Shown here one piece after another: positions 1 through 32,602 of a DNA stretch of 64,000 bases. Positions within the stretch are counted from its first letter, which is position 1. Each line of letters starts with the position of its first letter. Made by a program: the position numbers and the translations under genes. This DNA comes from Priapulus caudatus. Lineage: Eukaryota > Priapulida > Priapulimorpha > Priapulimorphida > Priapulidae. Where the stretch lies: positions 1-64,000 of the forward strand of contig NW_014578129.1 of the NCBI RefSeq assembly GCF_000485595.1, given 5' to 3'. The notes beneath the pieces are model-generated. The model was not told the origin of the DNA, did not search any database, and saw only the letters and a list, made by a program, of their open reading frames with translations.

Positions 1-102
1 TATATATATATATATATATGATACACTATCACTGCCGCCCATTCTCACCTATTCACCTATCTATACCTTCCTCCCCTACACATCTGTGTGATGCTACCGT
101 AC

Positions 103-299
103 CTCGCTGCGTGGCGGTGGTTCCTGTAGCTCGGCATCTATGTGTACGAACACGGGCACGGCAAGGCAGGTGAAGAACAGCGAGCGTACGGCGCGCGGCA
201 CGGGCTCGCCGTGATTGCCCTTGTCATCGATGTGCAGTATGAGCACGGATAGTACGATGCCCAGCGATACAACACTGATGAGCGAGCCGTAATATTTAC
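103..299 (-). CDS. Nicotinic acetylcholine receptor subunit, exon with M3 and start of the cytoplasmic loop
   Basis: Reading on the minus strand, the exon opens after a TTACAG acceptor and continues the M2 exon in frame (PLIG, then KYYGSLISVVSLGIVL). The stretch SLISVVSLGIVLSVLILHI is the third transmembrane helix of Cys-loop receptors, followed by the start of the M3-M4 cytoplasmic loop (PVPRAVRSLFFTCLAVPVF). A GTACGG donor follows GAG, giving the low-coordinate edge at 103; this edge is less sure than the acceptor. The rest of the gene (loop and M4) would lie outside the window to the left. The protein forms part of a pentameric cation channel in the plasma membrane; the family role is known, the assignment here rests on motif match. 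Confidence 0.8.
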
Positions 300-356
300 C
301 TGTAACAACAACAACATCAACAATTAACAACAACAATAATAATAAGATAAACAACA

Positions 357-420
357 ACAGCAAGCACGGATGGTACGGTGCCCATCGATACAACACTGAT
401 GAGCGAGCCGTTATATTAAC
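357..420 (-). pseudogene. Partial duplicate of the receptor M3 exon 5' edge
   Basis: This stretch repeats 241-299 with few changes, including the acceptor (TTACAG) and about 60 bases of exon. In the phase needed to join the M2 exon, the second codon is TAA, so this copy cannot replace the real M3 exon. It sits in the M2-M3 intron between CAA/ATA-rich repeats. Confidence 0.6.
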
Positions 421-501
421 CTGTAACAACAATAACAACAACATAAACAATTAAGAACAACAATAACACCAACAACAATAATAATAACATAAGCAACAAC
501 A

Positions 502-550
502 GCAAGCACGGATAGTACCGTGCCAAGCGATATGACACTGATGAGAATCC
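502..550 (-). pseudogene. Second partial duplicate of the receptor M3 exon
   Basis: The minus strand still reads LISVISLGTVLSVLA in the M3 frame, clearly related to LISVVSLGIVLSVLI of the real exon, but the acceptor and first codons are replaced by the GAT/ACG trinucleotide repeat that begins about 551. It looks like a relic of tandem duplication within the intron. Confidence 0.5.
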
Positions 551-701
551 TTCGTCATCGTCATCGTCATCGTCATTGTTATCGCAATCGTCATCGTCAT
601 CGTCATCATCGTCATCGTCATCGTCATCGTCATTGTTATCGCAATCGTCATCGTCATCGTCATCATCGTCATCGTCATCGTCATCGTCACCCGTCACTCA
701 C
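551..701. repeat. ATCGTC-type trinucleotide/hexanucleotide repeat
   Basis: Runs of CGTCATCGT interrupted by a twice-repeated block containing TTGTTATCGCAATCG. Open frames across it (HRHRHRH or DDDDD) are by-products of the repeat. Confidence 0.85.
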
Positions 702-753
702 CGATAAGCGGCACCGAATTCGAGGTAGCCGGCATCTCGTCGGCGAATATCAT
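702..753 (-). pseudogene. Partial duplicate of the 3' end of the receptor M2 exon, with donor
   Basis: Minus strand reads MIFADEMPATSNSVPLIG followed by a GTGAGT donor, against MMVSDEMPATSNSVPLIG in the real exon at 833. Across the shared ATSNSVPLIG all five base differences are at third codon positions and silent. The upstream half of M2 is missing and replaced by ATC/GAT repeat. It could be the remnant of a mutually exclusive exon or of intron expansion by tandem duplication. Confidence 0.55.
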
Positions 754-832
754 AATCGTTATCGTCATCATAACCGTCATCATCATCGTCATCGTAACCG
801 TCACCGCATCGTCATCGTCGCCCGTCACTCAC

Positions 833-1386
833 CGATGAGCGGCACAGAGTTGGAGGTGGCCGGCATCTCGTCGGACACCATCATCAGCAGCACGGACATG
901 GACAGCAGCGTCGTGATGCCGAGCGTCACCCGCTCCTCGCGCTCGCCGTGCGCCGTCTGCGGCGTAAAGAAGCCGACGATGGCGACGACGGTGATGACGA
1001 CGCTGGGAGCGATCAGGTTGAACACGTAGAAGAGCGGCTTGCGGCGCAGCCGAAACGTGACGCGGATGTCCGGGTAAGGCGCCTCGCAGCACGGGTAGCG
1101 CACCAGGTGGCGCTTCACGGCCGTGCCGACGAGCAGCCATTCTTCGTGGGCGACGAAGAAGGATGTGTCGGCTGTGTGGCTCTTCGCCTGCACGTCGATC
1201 TCAGCGCCGCTGTGCGTCCACGAGAGGAAAATAAGATGGCATTCCTGTTCGTCGAAGGGGAAGTAGGTCATGTCGAGCGTGCACGAGCTGTAGTATTTCG
1301 CCGGGTACAGGTAGGTGGCGACACCGGTGCTGTTGTAGACGACGGTGTCGGCGTCGGGGACGTCGGCCCTGCTCGTCTGCACGCTG
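833..1386 (-). CDS. Nicotinic acetylcholine receptor alpha-type subunit, exon with Cys-loop, M1 and M2
   Basis: The minus strand encodes the signature Cys-loop CTLDMTYFPFDEQEC (13 residues between cysteines), then ligand-binding loop C with vicinal cysteines (YPCCEAPYPD), which marks an alpha-type subunit. M1 is PLFYVFNLIAPSVVITVVAIV and M2 is VTLGITTLLSMSVLLMMVSD, preceded by Glu at the intermediate ring, as expected for a cation-selective channel. The donor is ATCG|GTGAGT at 827-832. Several AG acceptors lie at 1379-1395; 1386 is one choice and 1378 or 1393 are alternatives. The gene would be an acetylcholine-gated channel subunit; the exact paralogue cannot be named. Exons encoding the N-terminus (apart from 11483-11527) were not found. 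Confidence 0.85.
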
Positions 1387-1468
1387 CGTGGCGACGCGTG
1401 CGAGAGAGAGGGAGAGAGAGAGAGAAGGTAAGGATGCTGAAACGCTGTGTAGGTGAGCGTGCTCTCTN

Positions 1469-1509
<41 letters not shown>

Positions 1510-1536
1510 TCCATCATCATCATCATCATCATCATC
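1469..1536. repeat. (ATC)n microsatellite, left edge of duplicated block A
   Basis: Nearly pure ATC triplets, preceded by a single ambiguous N at 1468. The equivalent repeat at 11640-11792 marks the left edge of copy B. Confidence 0.85.
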
Positions 1537-1724
1537 GCATAGCATTAGCGGCTCTATTGGCACGCACGGACATCCAAATAGAGCTCAGCAAACACGATTA
1601 TGTTAGACATGATTGAGTAAATATCGATGGGGAATGGTGGCGTGATCAGCGCGTGCATTATAACGTATACCCACCCACGACGCACAGGACATATGTAATT
1701 AGTACAGGAGCGGGTCCAGACACA

Positions 1725-1730
1725 CTCACA

Positions 1731-1768
<38 letters not shown>

Positions 1769-1791
1769 CACACACACACACACACACACCA

Positions 1792-1825
<34 letters not shown>
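1725..1825. repeat. (CA)n microsatellite
   Basis: Interrupted CA dinucleotides; all open frames across it are CVCV or HTHT artefacts. Confidence 0.9.
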
Positions 1826-1830
<5 letters not shown>

Positions 1831-2324
1831 CACTTGTCGCAACACAGCGTGAGATAAATAATGCATGCACGCATTCGAAACGTCGTGTGATGTGCGCTGA
1901 AGGCTAGCGGGAAAGAGCAAGTGTGTGACATAGGATAGAAAGAGTGGGGGCGAGAGAGTGTGAAGGAGAGTCGTAAGAAGAGAGTGAGAGATAGCGCTCG
2001 AGAGAGAAAGGGAGTAAGCGAGAGTATTGAGAAAGAGAAGGAGATGAGAGAGACCGAAGAGAGGAGAGCGAGACGAGAGAGAGAGAGAAAGCTGAGAGAG
2101 CCGAGAGAGCCGAGCGAGAGGTGAGAGAGGGTAGTGAGAGTAATAGAGAGGGGCGAGAAAACAAGAGAGAGAGAGAGAGGGAGAGTCTATAAACGTTCAT
2201 CTAAGTTCCCCCTAACCACGTCTACTTCTCTCCCCTCCCCTTTTTCCCTCTTCCCCATCTTCCACCCTTTCCCCTGCCTCCACGGTATCCTCTGCCACCG
2301 CGCCACCATATACTGAGTATCAGG

Positions 2325-2372
2325 AGTGGAATAATAATAGATAAATATCTATTCATTCACTCCTGATGGCAT
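2325..2372. repeat. Short palindromic element
   Basis: An imperfect palindrome that begins ATCAGGAGTG and ends CACTCCTGAT around an AT-rich centre (AGATAAATATCT). The counterpart in copy B is at about 12590-12638. Related termini occur at 31917, 35129 and (one arm only) 59207. Confidence 0.55.
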
Positions 2373-2482
2373 ATTACTGCACTACATCGAGGCAGGTTCG
2401 GTTTTGCAGTGTAAGTCGTCAATGGTGCATTGGACAGTTAAATCACGCGTGTGTTCCTGACGCTGCTGTACAGTGAGCTGCT

Positions 2483-2499
2483 GCTCTCTCTCTCCGTCT

Positions 2500-2535
<36 letters not shown>

Positions 2536-2640
2536 TTCTCTCTCTCTCTCGTTCTCTCTCTCTCGTCTCTCGCTCTCTCTCTGCTCTCTCTCTCTCGCTC
2601 TCTCTCTCTCTTTCTCTCTTCTCTCGCTCTCTCCCTCCCC
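2483..2640. repeat. (CT)n-rich tract
   Basis: Long polypyrimidine tract of CTCTCT with interruptions; the SLSLSL and RERERE frames are not genes. Confidence 0.9.
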
Positions 2641-2762
2641 ACCCCCTTCCCTTTTCCTCTTCCCCGCCACGGCTCTCCACCCTCCACGTCTCGCGGGAAT
2701 GCTCCATATATACCAGGGACTGGCTCTGCTACATCATGGGACAAATACGACATACGCTCTCC

Positions 2763-2960
2763 TATGACACTATTTGTCATAGGAAGCTTCTTCCTAATGA
2801 CAAATTACTTGCTTGTATGTGCTTGTGCGCCATCATAGGAGTTAGGAGCCGCTATTATGAACGCAAGCCAGCTGAATGTTCAGCTGTAAATCGGAACACG
2901 AAGTTGACTCGTCCAAATATTTGCCATAAGAAAAATCTTCCTATGACAAATAGTGTCATA
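2763..2960. mobile_element. Putative MITE with perfect 24-bp inverted repeats
   Basis: The arm at 2763-2786 (starts TATGACACTATTTG) is the exact reverse complement of 2937-2960. The interior of about 150 bp is non-coding. Partial further copies of TTTGTCATAG lie at about 2990. The same structure, decayed, is in copy B near 13037-13240. No target duplication is obvious. Confidence 0.5.
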
Positions 2961-3398
2961 GCAGGAGCAATATGCCGTAACCTGTACGTATTTGTCATAG
3001 ATGCAAAGCAGAATCATGCTTGTATTATACTCACCACGTCGAGCAGTTGGGTGAGTGTTGAAGGTCAATGGTGACAGTAATTCACGCTCTGCGTTCGGAC
3101 ACCGTTACGGCGTCGACGAGAGAGTTTGTACGGCACCCCGTGCATGATACTCCATCAGCTGATAGGGATAGGCATCTCATCCAGGGACGCCTGTCAGCCG
3201 CCGCAAGCAAACTGCGGAGAGAGAAAACAAAGAAGCGAGAGAACTGTGAGCGGGACTGCGGAGCAAGAGAAGCAAGCGGAGAAGCACCCATGTTCTCGCC
3301 GTTTGTTGGTCGATGAAGTGTGTTTTGATGATGAAGGAGCGAGAAAGAAGAATGGAAGAAAGAGGAGGGCCGAAATGAGGAGAAGAAGAGAAGGAGGA

Positions 3399-3413
3399 CA
3401 CACACACACACAG

Positions 3414-3453
<40 letters not shown>

Positions 3454-3585
3454 CACACACACAGGCCGCGCCGCGCGCCGCGCACGCCACGCTCACTTAC
3501 CATACACACGACAAACCAAACAAACACACACCCACACAACACACCACACACAGCACACACCACACACACAACACACACACACACA

Positions 3586-3616
<31 letters not shown>

Positions 3617-3925
3617 ACACAAACACACACACGCCACACCACACACACACAAACAAACACACACGACCACACCGCACGCACGCGTCCCACTCACAGTACA
3701 CACACAATAACAAACAAAACACACACATACACACACTCACGCACGCCTCACTCACATACACACACACACAACACACACACACACACAACAACACACACAC
3801 GCCAGCAAACAAACACACACACGCACGCACACACACCAAACAAAAACACACCACACACACACACACCACACACCACACCACACACGCCACACATACACAC
3901 ACACACACACACAAACAAATATATA
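3399..3925. repeat. Long interrupted (CA)n tract
   Basis: CA dinucleotides with ACACC and AACAA interruptions, flanked by AG-rich sequence. No coding potential apart from repeat-driven frames. Confidence 0.9.
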
Positions 3926-4504
3926 TATATACTATTATCATATAGAGAAGAGAGGAGAGAGGAAGAGCGCAGAGAGAGAGAGAGATAGCGAAAAAGAGAG
4001 AAAGAGAAAAGCGAGAGATACAACATACCTTGTACGCACACCGCTGTAACGCCAACAACGCATTCCCCCAGCCGTGTAGTGACGTCATATCGCTACGCGG
4101 CACCCTAGCAGCTCTCGTCTCTTACGACAACGACAGCGACAATCACAAACGAGTCGTCTCTAAGCTAAGTCACCTACCCGCTGCTTTCTCTCTTCTCTCA
4201 CACGCACACACGCATACGTTAAAAATCTGGCGGCTGCTATAAGCTGCGGCTGTGTGCAACGACTCAGCATAGATCGACTTTCGCCCGTTAATCGCTGCCT
4301 TTCACCCACACATTACGCACACGGTCTAAAAAAAAGCCGCAGGTCACCCACCTTGAAAGCTGTGTGAAGCCAATGCGACCGCCGCCAGCCCCTGTGCTCC
4401 CCGCGACGGGCAGGTGCTGCGACGCACGCGCCCGTGGAGGAGGTGCGCAGTAAGCGCGTGGCTCCACCGCGCCAGGTCGATTGATGCTGCTGCTGATGCA
4501 TGCT

Positions 4505-4940
4505 GCTACTGCGACGACACGCGGCCGGTGGCGCCGAGAAGCGGGCGACGACGGTCGGCCGGCGGCGGAGAGCGGGTCGACGACGGTCGGCGCGGCGGAG
4601 ACGGGACGACGTTCGCGCGGCGGGCGGACGAAGCGGGGACGAACGCGTCGGCGACGACGGGAGAGCGGGCGACGGACGGTCCCGGCGCGCGCGACGAGCA
4701 CGGGGACCGACGCGTCTGGCCGACGGCGGAGACGCGGACGACGGTCGCGCGGCGGCGCGGAGCAGCGCGGGGAACGACGCGTCGGCGGACGACGGAGCAG
4801 CGGCGGACGACGGTCGCGCGACGTGCGAGCAGAGCGGGACGACGGTCCGGCGGCGCGGCGCGAAAGCGGGGCAACGCACGCTGTCGGCGACGGCCGGAGA
4901 GCGGGACGGCGCGCCCGTCCGGCCGACCCCGACGACCTAG
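4505..4940. repeat. GC-rich minisatellite
   Basis: Degenerate tandem repeats around GGAGAGCGGGACGACGGTCG with a period of roughly 28-30 bases, very CpG-rich. All frames are open because the repeat lacks stops; no protein motif is present. The counterpart in copy B is 14700-15050. Confidence 0.7.
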
Positions 4941-5009
4941 CGACGAAGATAGACGGGAAGAGGCCGCCTGCTTGCTTTAGCGTGTCCGTGCGCTAGGCCC
5001 GCCGGGCTC

Positions 5010-5660
5010 GTGTGTGTGGTGTCTGTGTGGTAAACGTGTCGCTGTGCTGTGTGTGTGGGTGCGGCTGGTCTCCCCGTGTGTGTGTGGTGTGAGAGTGCTG
5101 CCGTAGGTGTGATCGCCACTGTGTGTGTGTGTGTCGACTCGCTGTGTGTGTGCTCCACCCATGTGGCGCTGGTGTGGTGCTGTGTGTGTGCTGCTGGTGT
5201 GAGGTGTGCCGTGCGTGTGCTGTGTGTGTCGTGTGTCGTGTGTGCTGTGTGTGTGTGCTGTGTGTGTGTGCACTGTGTGCTGCTGTGTGTGTGTTGGAAG
5301 AAGTGGTGGTTTTGCGGCCGGGCGGGCCCGTGCGTGTGCGCCATGTGCTGTGTGTGGTGTGTGTTGTGCCACACGCCGCCCGTGCTGTGTTGTGTGTGAT
5401 GTGCGTGCCGCCGTGCCGTGTGTGTGTGTGTCGTGCGACGCCTTCGGCCCGGCCTGTGTGCTGACTCGTGTGCGGGCGTGTGTGCTGTGTGTGTGTGGCT
5501 GTGTGCTGTGTGACTGTGTGCCCACTGTGATTGTGCTTGTGCGTGCAACCAGACATGCCACACAGTGCCCTGCTGCTGCTGTTGTGACGTGACCCCCGGC
5601 CCTGTTTGTGAGTGTGTGTGTGATTGTGTGTGTGTCTGGTGTGCGCGCGCGTGCATGCGT
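5010..5660. repeat. (GT)n-rich tract
   Basis: TGTGTG with scattered CGTGC and CTG interruptions; long frames across it are dinucleotide artefacts. Confidence 0.9.
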
Positions 5661-5889
5661 ACGTTCGTGCTATGTTTACCATGACAACGAGTTCTATATT
5701 TAACTCCAAATATTTTAATTAATACAGGCCCTATTGCTAAGTTGAAGCGTCATAGTTAGAACACGTAGCATCATGACCTTTTATATGAATGTTGTGCGGA
5801 AAAGCTTGGCGTGAGACCTCGACGAAGACAGGAGGTTGACAGGGAGAACTAGACGTGCATGTCGCGTGTGAGGATGAGTAAAAACATCT

Positions 5890-8095
5890 GCCGCAAGTAC
5901 GTAATATAGCTTGCTGCGGGAGAGAGGGGTGGGAGACTAAGGAAAGGTGGCAGGGAAGACAGCTGAGGGGCGATGGAAGAAGAAGGAGGCTGAGCGTGCG
6001 ATAAGGGAGGCAAGGGGAATAGCGGGCGTGGATGAAGTATAGTAGTTTTGCGCCCTACTGGCTAGGGCGCTTTCCTAATTATACACACAGGTCTACTGAT
6101 AATAATTAATTACAGAAACCTATGCTGAGATATCTCTTGACCATATTAAACGTATTTTCAGCACAAAATATAACTGCTCTGTTGAGATATTGCGCATGCG
6201 CTAAACACTAACGTAGCCAGATTGTGTACTGACTGGTATATGCACCCGGGACCTCACATGCAAGATCTGCTTCCTATTTCATAAGTCATATCTACTGATG
6301 AAATACTATCATAGAAAGCTATGCTGGGAGAACCCCTCTTCATTTTAAATTCATAATTTTGGCAAAATATTCTTCTTCTCTGGAGATATTGCGCATGCGC
6401 GACCACCGTCTCAGACGTGCAGTACGGCCTAAATAAAAGCTTATATTGATATTGCGCATGGGCTAAAGGCGTAACGTAGCCAGATTTTGTACTGACTGGT
6501 ATATGCACCCAGGACCTCACATGCCAGATCTGCTTCCTATTTCATAAGTCATGTCTACTGATGGAATATTATCATAGAAATCTATGCTGGAAGAACCCCT
6601 CTTCATTTTAAATTCATAATTTAGGCAAAATATTCTTCTTCTCGGGAGATATTGCGCATGCGCGACCACCGTTTCAGACGTGCAGTACGGCCTAAATAAA
6701 AGTACGTAATATATAGCTTTATGCGGAAGAGAGGGGTGGGCGACTGAGAGAAGGTGGCAGAGAAGACAGCCGAGAGAAGGTGGAAGAAGAAGGAGGCTGA
6801 GCGTGAAGACAAGAGGAAGTGCGGCGGGGATGAAGTAGTAGTTTTGCACCCTACTGGCTAGGGCGCTCTCCTAATTATACACACAAGTCTACTGATAAGA
6901 ATTTATCACAGAAACCTGTGCTGAGATACGCCCTGACCATATTAAATGCATTTTCAGCACAAAATATAACTAATCTAGTGAGATATTGCGCATGCGCTAA
7001 AACAGTAATGTAGCCAGATTGTGTACTGACTGGTTTATGCAGCGGAAACCCTACATGCAAGGTCTGCTTCGTATATCACGAGTGAAGTCTACTGATGGAA
7101 TATTATCATGGAAATCTATGCTGGGATAACCCTTCATTCATTTTATATTAATAATTTTAGCAAAGTATTTTTCTTCTTGGGAGATATTGCGCATGCGCGA
7201 GCACCGTTTCAGACGTGCAGTACGGCCTAAATAAATGTACGTAATATAGCTTGCTGCGGGAGAGAGGGGTGGGGGACTAAAGAAAGGTGGCAGGGAAGAC
7301 AGCTGAGGGGCGATGGGAGAAGAAAGAGGCTGAGCGTGCGATAAAGAAGGCAAGGGGAAGGGCGGGCGGGGATAAAGTAGTAGTTTTGCGCCCTACTGGC
7401 TAGGGCGCTTTCCTCATTATACACACAGGTCTACTGATAATAATTAATTACAGAAACCTATGCTGAGATATCTCCTGACCATATTAAACGCATTTTCAGC
7501 ACAAAATATAACTGTTCTGTTGAGATATTGCGCATGGGCTAAAACAGTAATGTAGCCAGATTGTGTACTGACTGGTATATGCACCCGGGACCTTACATGC
7601 AAGATCTGCTTCCTATTTCATAAGTCATGTCTACTGATGGAATATTATCATAGAAATCTATGCTGGGAGAACCCCTCTTTATTTTAAATTCATAATTTAG
7701 GCAAAATATTCTTTTTCTCGGGAGATATTGCGCATGCGCGACCACTGTTTCAGACGTGCGGTACGGCCTAAATAAAGGTACGTAATATATAGCTTTATGC
7801 GGAAGAGAGGGGTGGGCGACTGAGAGAAGGTGGCAGAGAAGACAGCCGAGGGAGGGTGGAAGAAGAAGAAGGCTGAGCGTGAAGACAAGGGTGACAAGGG
7901 GAAGGGCGGGCGGTGATGAAGTAGTAGTTTTGCGCCTTAGTGGCTAGGGCGCTCTCCTAATTATAAACACAGGTCTATACGAATAAGAATTTATTACAGA
8001 AACCTCTGCTGAGATACCTTCTGGCCATACTAAATGCATTTTAATCACAAAATTTAACTCCTCTGGTGAGATATTGCGCATGAGCTAAAACAGTA
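5890..8095. repeat. Tandem array with period near 540 bp, containing GCGCATGCGC palindromes
   Basis: Start points (TACGTAATATA) recur at about 5900, 6703, 7238 and 7780, so the unit is about 540 bp, with one longer first unit. Each unit has two related halves, each carrying GAGATATTGCGCATGCGC or a slightly changed form (about 6185, 6385, 6648, 6983, 7184, 7728). The flanking CCTACTGGCTAGGGCGCT is also repeated. No coding frame survives across units. Confidence 0.75.
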
Positions 8096-8109
8096 ACGTG
8101 GCCGTATTG

Positions 8110-8325
8110 ATAATACACACACACACGCGCTTGAACGCACGCACGCTCATACGCACGCACGCACACGCGCGCACACGCACGCACACGCGCGCACACACAC
8201 GCGCCGCACGCACGCACGCACGCACGCACGCAAGCCCGCACGTACGCACACACACGGACGCACGCACGCACGCACGCACGCACGCACGTACGCAGGCACA
8301 CACGCACACACACGCGCACACTATA
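8110..8325. repeat. ACGC/CACA microsatellite
   Basis: Interrupted CACGCACG tetranucleotides; part of the duplicated block and shortened in copy B (about 19360-19450). Confidence 0.85.
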
Positions 8326-9182
8326 TACACACAAACAAATAAATTTGTCAGTTTCGTCAGACAGTGGCCATGCAGGCTCTGAGATATGGATTTTATCATT
8401 CTATGTAAACAATGTAATACAAACAGTGCCAGCGAGGGCTGCCAACATTGAGTTAGAGTTGAGAGTTATAAGTGAGATTGAAATGCGAGTGTGAGAGAGC
8501 GGAGCGACCGAGCGGGAGGAGGGCGTGGGAGGGGGCACCCCTCCCACGTACACCACTGAGGGAGCTTGTGCATTTTCAGCTTGAAATTGTGCATTCTGGT
8601 GCATTGTTAATGTAGTTCTACTTTTAGATGGATTTGGTACATGTATATAATATGGATGGCTCAAAACAACACATCACTATTATATCCTGCTTGGAATTGT
8701 ATTTATATGACCTCTACTGTTCGGCCCTTTATTCTGCTTATAAGGTGACAGTCAAATTCAATCTGTTCAAAATTCAATCTGTTCAATTCAATTCGTTCGG
8801 CGAATTGAAATGCTTTAGAGTATACTTGATTTTTTATCTGTTTGTTTCTGTATGCGTGAGAATTAGCACACTCGGAGTGAGAGCGCGAGTCTCACGCAGA
8901 ATGCATAAGAGTTGGCACGTATATACTTGTCTTATGTGCTCTCGGCCAGTCTCGGCCCGATGGCTGTACGTTATAACATTGTATGTGTAAATTGTATATA
9001 ACAGCTCACATCGTATATAATAACAGCTCAACTATAATAACAGCGGGTATTGCATACATGCAGCCATAGCCATTCGGAAACAGCAAGGAGCTAAATATAA
9101 CTCCTTGGGAAACAGCAGTGTGGTGCTCTCTGCCGTCCATCCTCCACTCGCATGAGATCGCAACGTCACAAAATTTGTATAC

Positions 9183-9190
9183 CACGTGAC
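9183..9190 (+). promoter_or_regulatory. CACGTGAC E-box just upstream of the plexin-domain gene start
   Basis: A canonical CACGTG E-box core lies about 11 bases before the start codon. It is so close to the ATG that it would be in the 5' UTR; function is only a guess. Confidence 0.25.
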
Positions 9191-9200
9191 ATAGACAAAC

Positions 9201-30177
<20,977 letters not shown>

Positions 30178-32593
30178 CGGCGCGGTCATCCGTATTGATG
30201 ACAACAATGAACCATTTTTGTTACGGAGTCTTTTCTCACGACGCTGGAGCCGGACATGTACACACGCCTTATCGCTTTGCGTCGACGACATTTGCTAGAA
30301 TCTCACGTGGCTGGTACGAGCTTCGCGCATTTCAGTGGAGCGGAAGAGAGGAGGGACACGCTGTAATAATCCCTACGAACATCGAGGGCAAAAGTTTGCA
30401 GATTGTTACTTTGGGGGGTGAGACAACAACACGTGTAGAAAGATGCCGTGTGATCTGCACTCTGCCGTGCGGTCCTGACTAAGACAAAGCGCACTTCACT
30501 GTAACATCTGCTGATATTAGATTTCACATTGGCGTCCCGGCGTCCGACGCGTGCGTGATTAAGATGTGGTTCGCGTGCGGAATCACTCGCTCTCGTCATT
30601 CTCGATACATTACACGTGGTGCGTGTTAGGAGTACGTTTACGCTGATCATTACGCCTTATACTTTTGTATCTGTGCGATGTTTTCACTACGCAATATAGA
30701 TCTATACTATAGCATTTATTCCACGAAATCTGTGGTGATATATCAGTGAGGTGAGTGACTAATGGATAGGTGGTGTGCGTGTAGCTGTGGACACGTGGGG
30801 CAAAGGACAAAATGGGGTAAAGATTTGGAATGTGATTTGATTTCGATAATTGTAATAGCGTCGGCATTGCCGTGGGTCTCACTCTGCTCAGCTGTAGGCT
30901 AGAAGGGTACTTCACTTCCGGTGATATAATGAGTGGACACAGTCACTGTCTCCGAGATAAGGTGTAGGGATACTATGTCGTTAGGTTTGTAAATTTGTTC
31001 TTATCATGGTCGCCTTTGCAACGGTGCCGGCCTGGACGAATATATATCAAACGATTGCTGTGATACGATAGTTTATATTTTTTTCACGGCTTTTTTACCT
31101 CGAGTGTTTGAAGTCGTGTGATACGTCAGCCGATGTGAGTTTCTGACCAGATAATGAGTGGGATCTTGCTGCTGTGTGTACGCACGCAGAGAGCCTTGGC
31201 GCGTGATCTAACGGTCAGTCGGTGTTTGAGTGCGGCGCGACGTCAGTTTTACATTGCAAAGAGCGGGGTGTAAAATATTACGATGGTAAATTACAAGGCT
31301 GCTTGTAAAACTTGTGAATACGTAGTGTGTGTGTGTTGTCGACCCCATCTACACACGTTGTGAGTAGTCGGGCACTCGCGCACGCACGGAGAGTCTGGGA
31401 ATGACCAGCGTGCAGTATTGCCGAACAGTTATATACTAGTGTGGGGGCGCGAATCAAATCTGTTAGTGAACTCGTGCACATCCTACTCCCCCGCCCCCTT
31501 CTAGCTGTCTCTCGAATGCCTGTTGTATGATGCAAATACATTATACGCACCTCATACCTATCTCAAGCTGTAGATATGATCGTGCAAACCCTGACTGAGC
31601 GAGCTACCCCGCTGGCTTACGTCATCGTATCTACCCAAAATGTCGCCCAGCCATGCTGCGAGACTAGCGTCTTTAGACAACAAGTACTATACGACTATAA
31701 TAATAGTGCCTCATGTATTACCCTTTCTTGGAACTACTGAAAGTGATGCAAGCATATCTGTATACATGTATCACACAAAGGTGCGAAGTTAGGCATCGTA
31801 TTACGATATGCGTAGACGTGCGTGTGCACGTCTTTTTTGGAAATGTGGAATTTCGGTATAGTATAATTATTTGCACCCTGTTACGTGCGGTAGGGTGTAA
31901 ACTGTGGGATGAAATTAAGAGTAGATAATAGAGTCTCTATTATCTACTCTTGATGTAATGCAAGTACAATTTTACAATTTTGCACAGGCAGTCAGCGGAA
32001 CCCACTGTGAACATAGCATGTGCTGGTTGCTGGAACATGCGTGAACCGATATTATATATGTATATATTACTATCGGGAGCGAAAAAAACCAAAGATCTGC
32101 TTTTAATCACTCCTGCTACTATGTATAATTATGTTCATGATAGTGATAGTATGTATGCATTAGTTCATATTTGTTTCCTGTTCATGATAATATACCAACC
32201 CCTGCACGATGAAGACCGCTAGAAGGCAGCATGACTCCTGTGTTTGTTTCCATGGTTACCGGCAGACGACGCTGTTTCCCTGTGCGCGTATTATGTAGTT
32301 TTTAAATAGAAATCATCTTCTACGTTTTCGTCCCGTATGAAAAGCGTTAGAACTATATATATATAAAAAGATACGCGATGTCGCGCGTTACGTTGCGTGT
32401 ACGTGTACTGACATTGAAAATGTTCGTCACTGTGCCCGTTGCTTAATTGTTGTTGTCGGCGGAGGTTGTACATGGACATGTACGAATGTATACACGCGTG
32501 CGCATTTCACGCTCGTGTACGAACCGTATGTGACGTCGAGCTGCAACGCGAGGCTACGAATCTCTGTGCTCGCGCGCGAAATATAGGCTAGCT
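30178..32593. other. 3' flank of the plexin-domain gene
   Basis: No further coding exon is recognisable. The first part is probably 3' UTR, but no AATAAA near the stop codon marks its end. The stretch contains one perfect palindrome (31917-31951). Confidence 0.5.
31917..31951. repeat. 35-bp perfect palindrome
   Basis: AAGAGTAGATAATAGAG, one central T, then its exact inverse. Arms match the outer part of the palindrome at 35129-35173. Confidence 0.75.
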
Positions 32594-32602
32594 GTTACTT
32601 TA

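Noticed and set aside
520-1029. Open frames of HRHRHR, DDDD, CVCV, SLSL and RERE type across 500-1550, 1650-2200, 2440-2840, 3080-4100, 12300-13060, 13600-14140, 25670-26000
   Set aside because: They are translations of simple repeats in all frames, with no domain, and are often open on both strands.
4288-5000. Several long overlapping Arg/Ala-rich frames on both strands
   Set aside because: Caused by a stop-poor GC-rich minisatellite; no conserved motif and no splice structure.
30195-30650. Frames after the plexin-domain stop codon on both strands
   Set aside because: Likely 3' UTR; no motif, no splice signals linking them to the gene.
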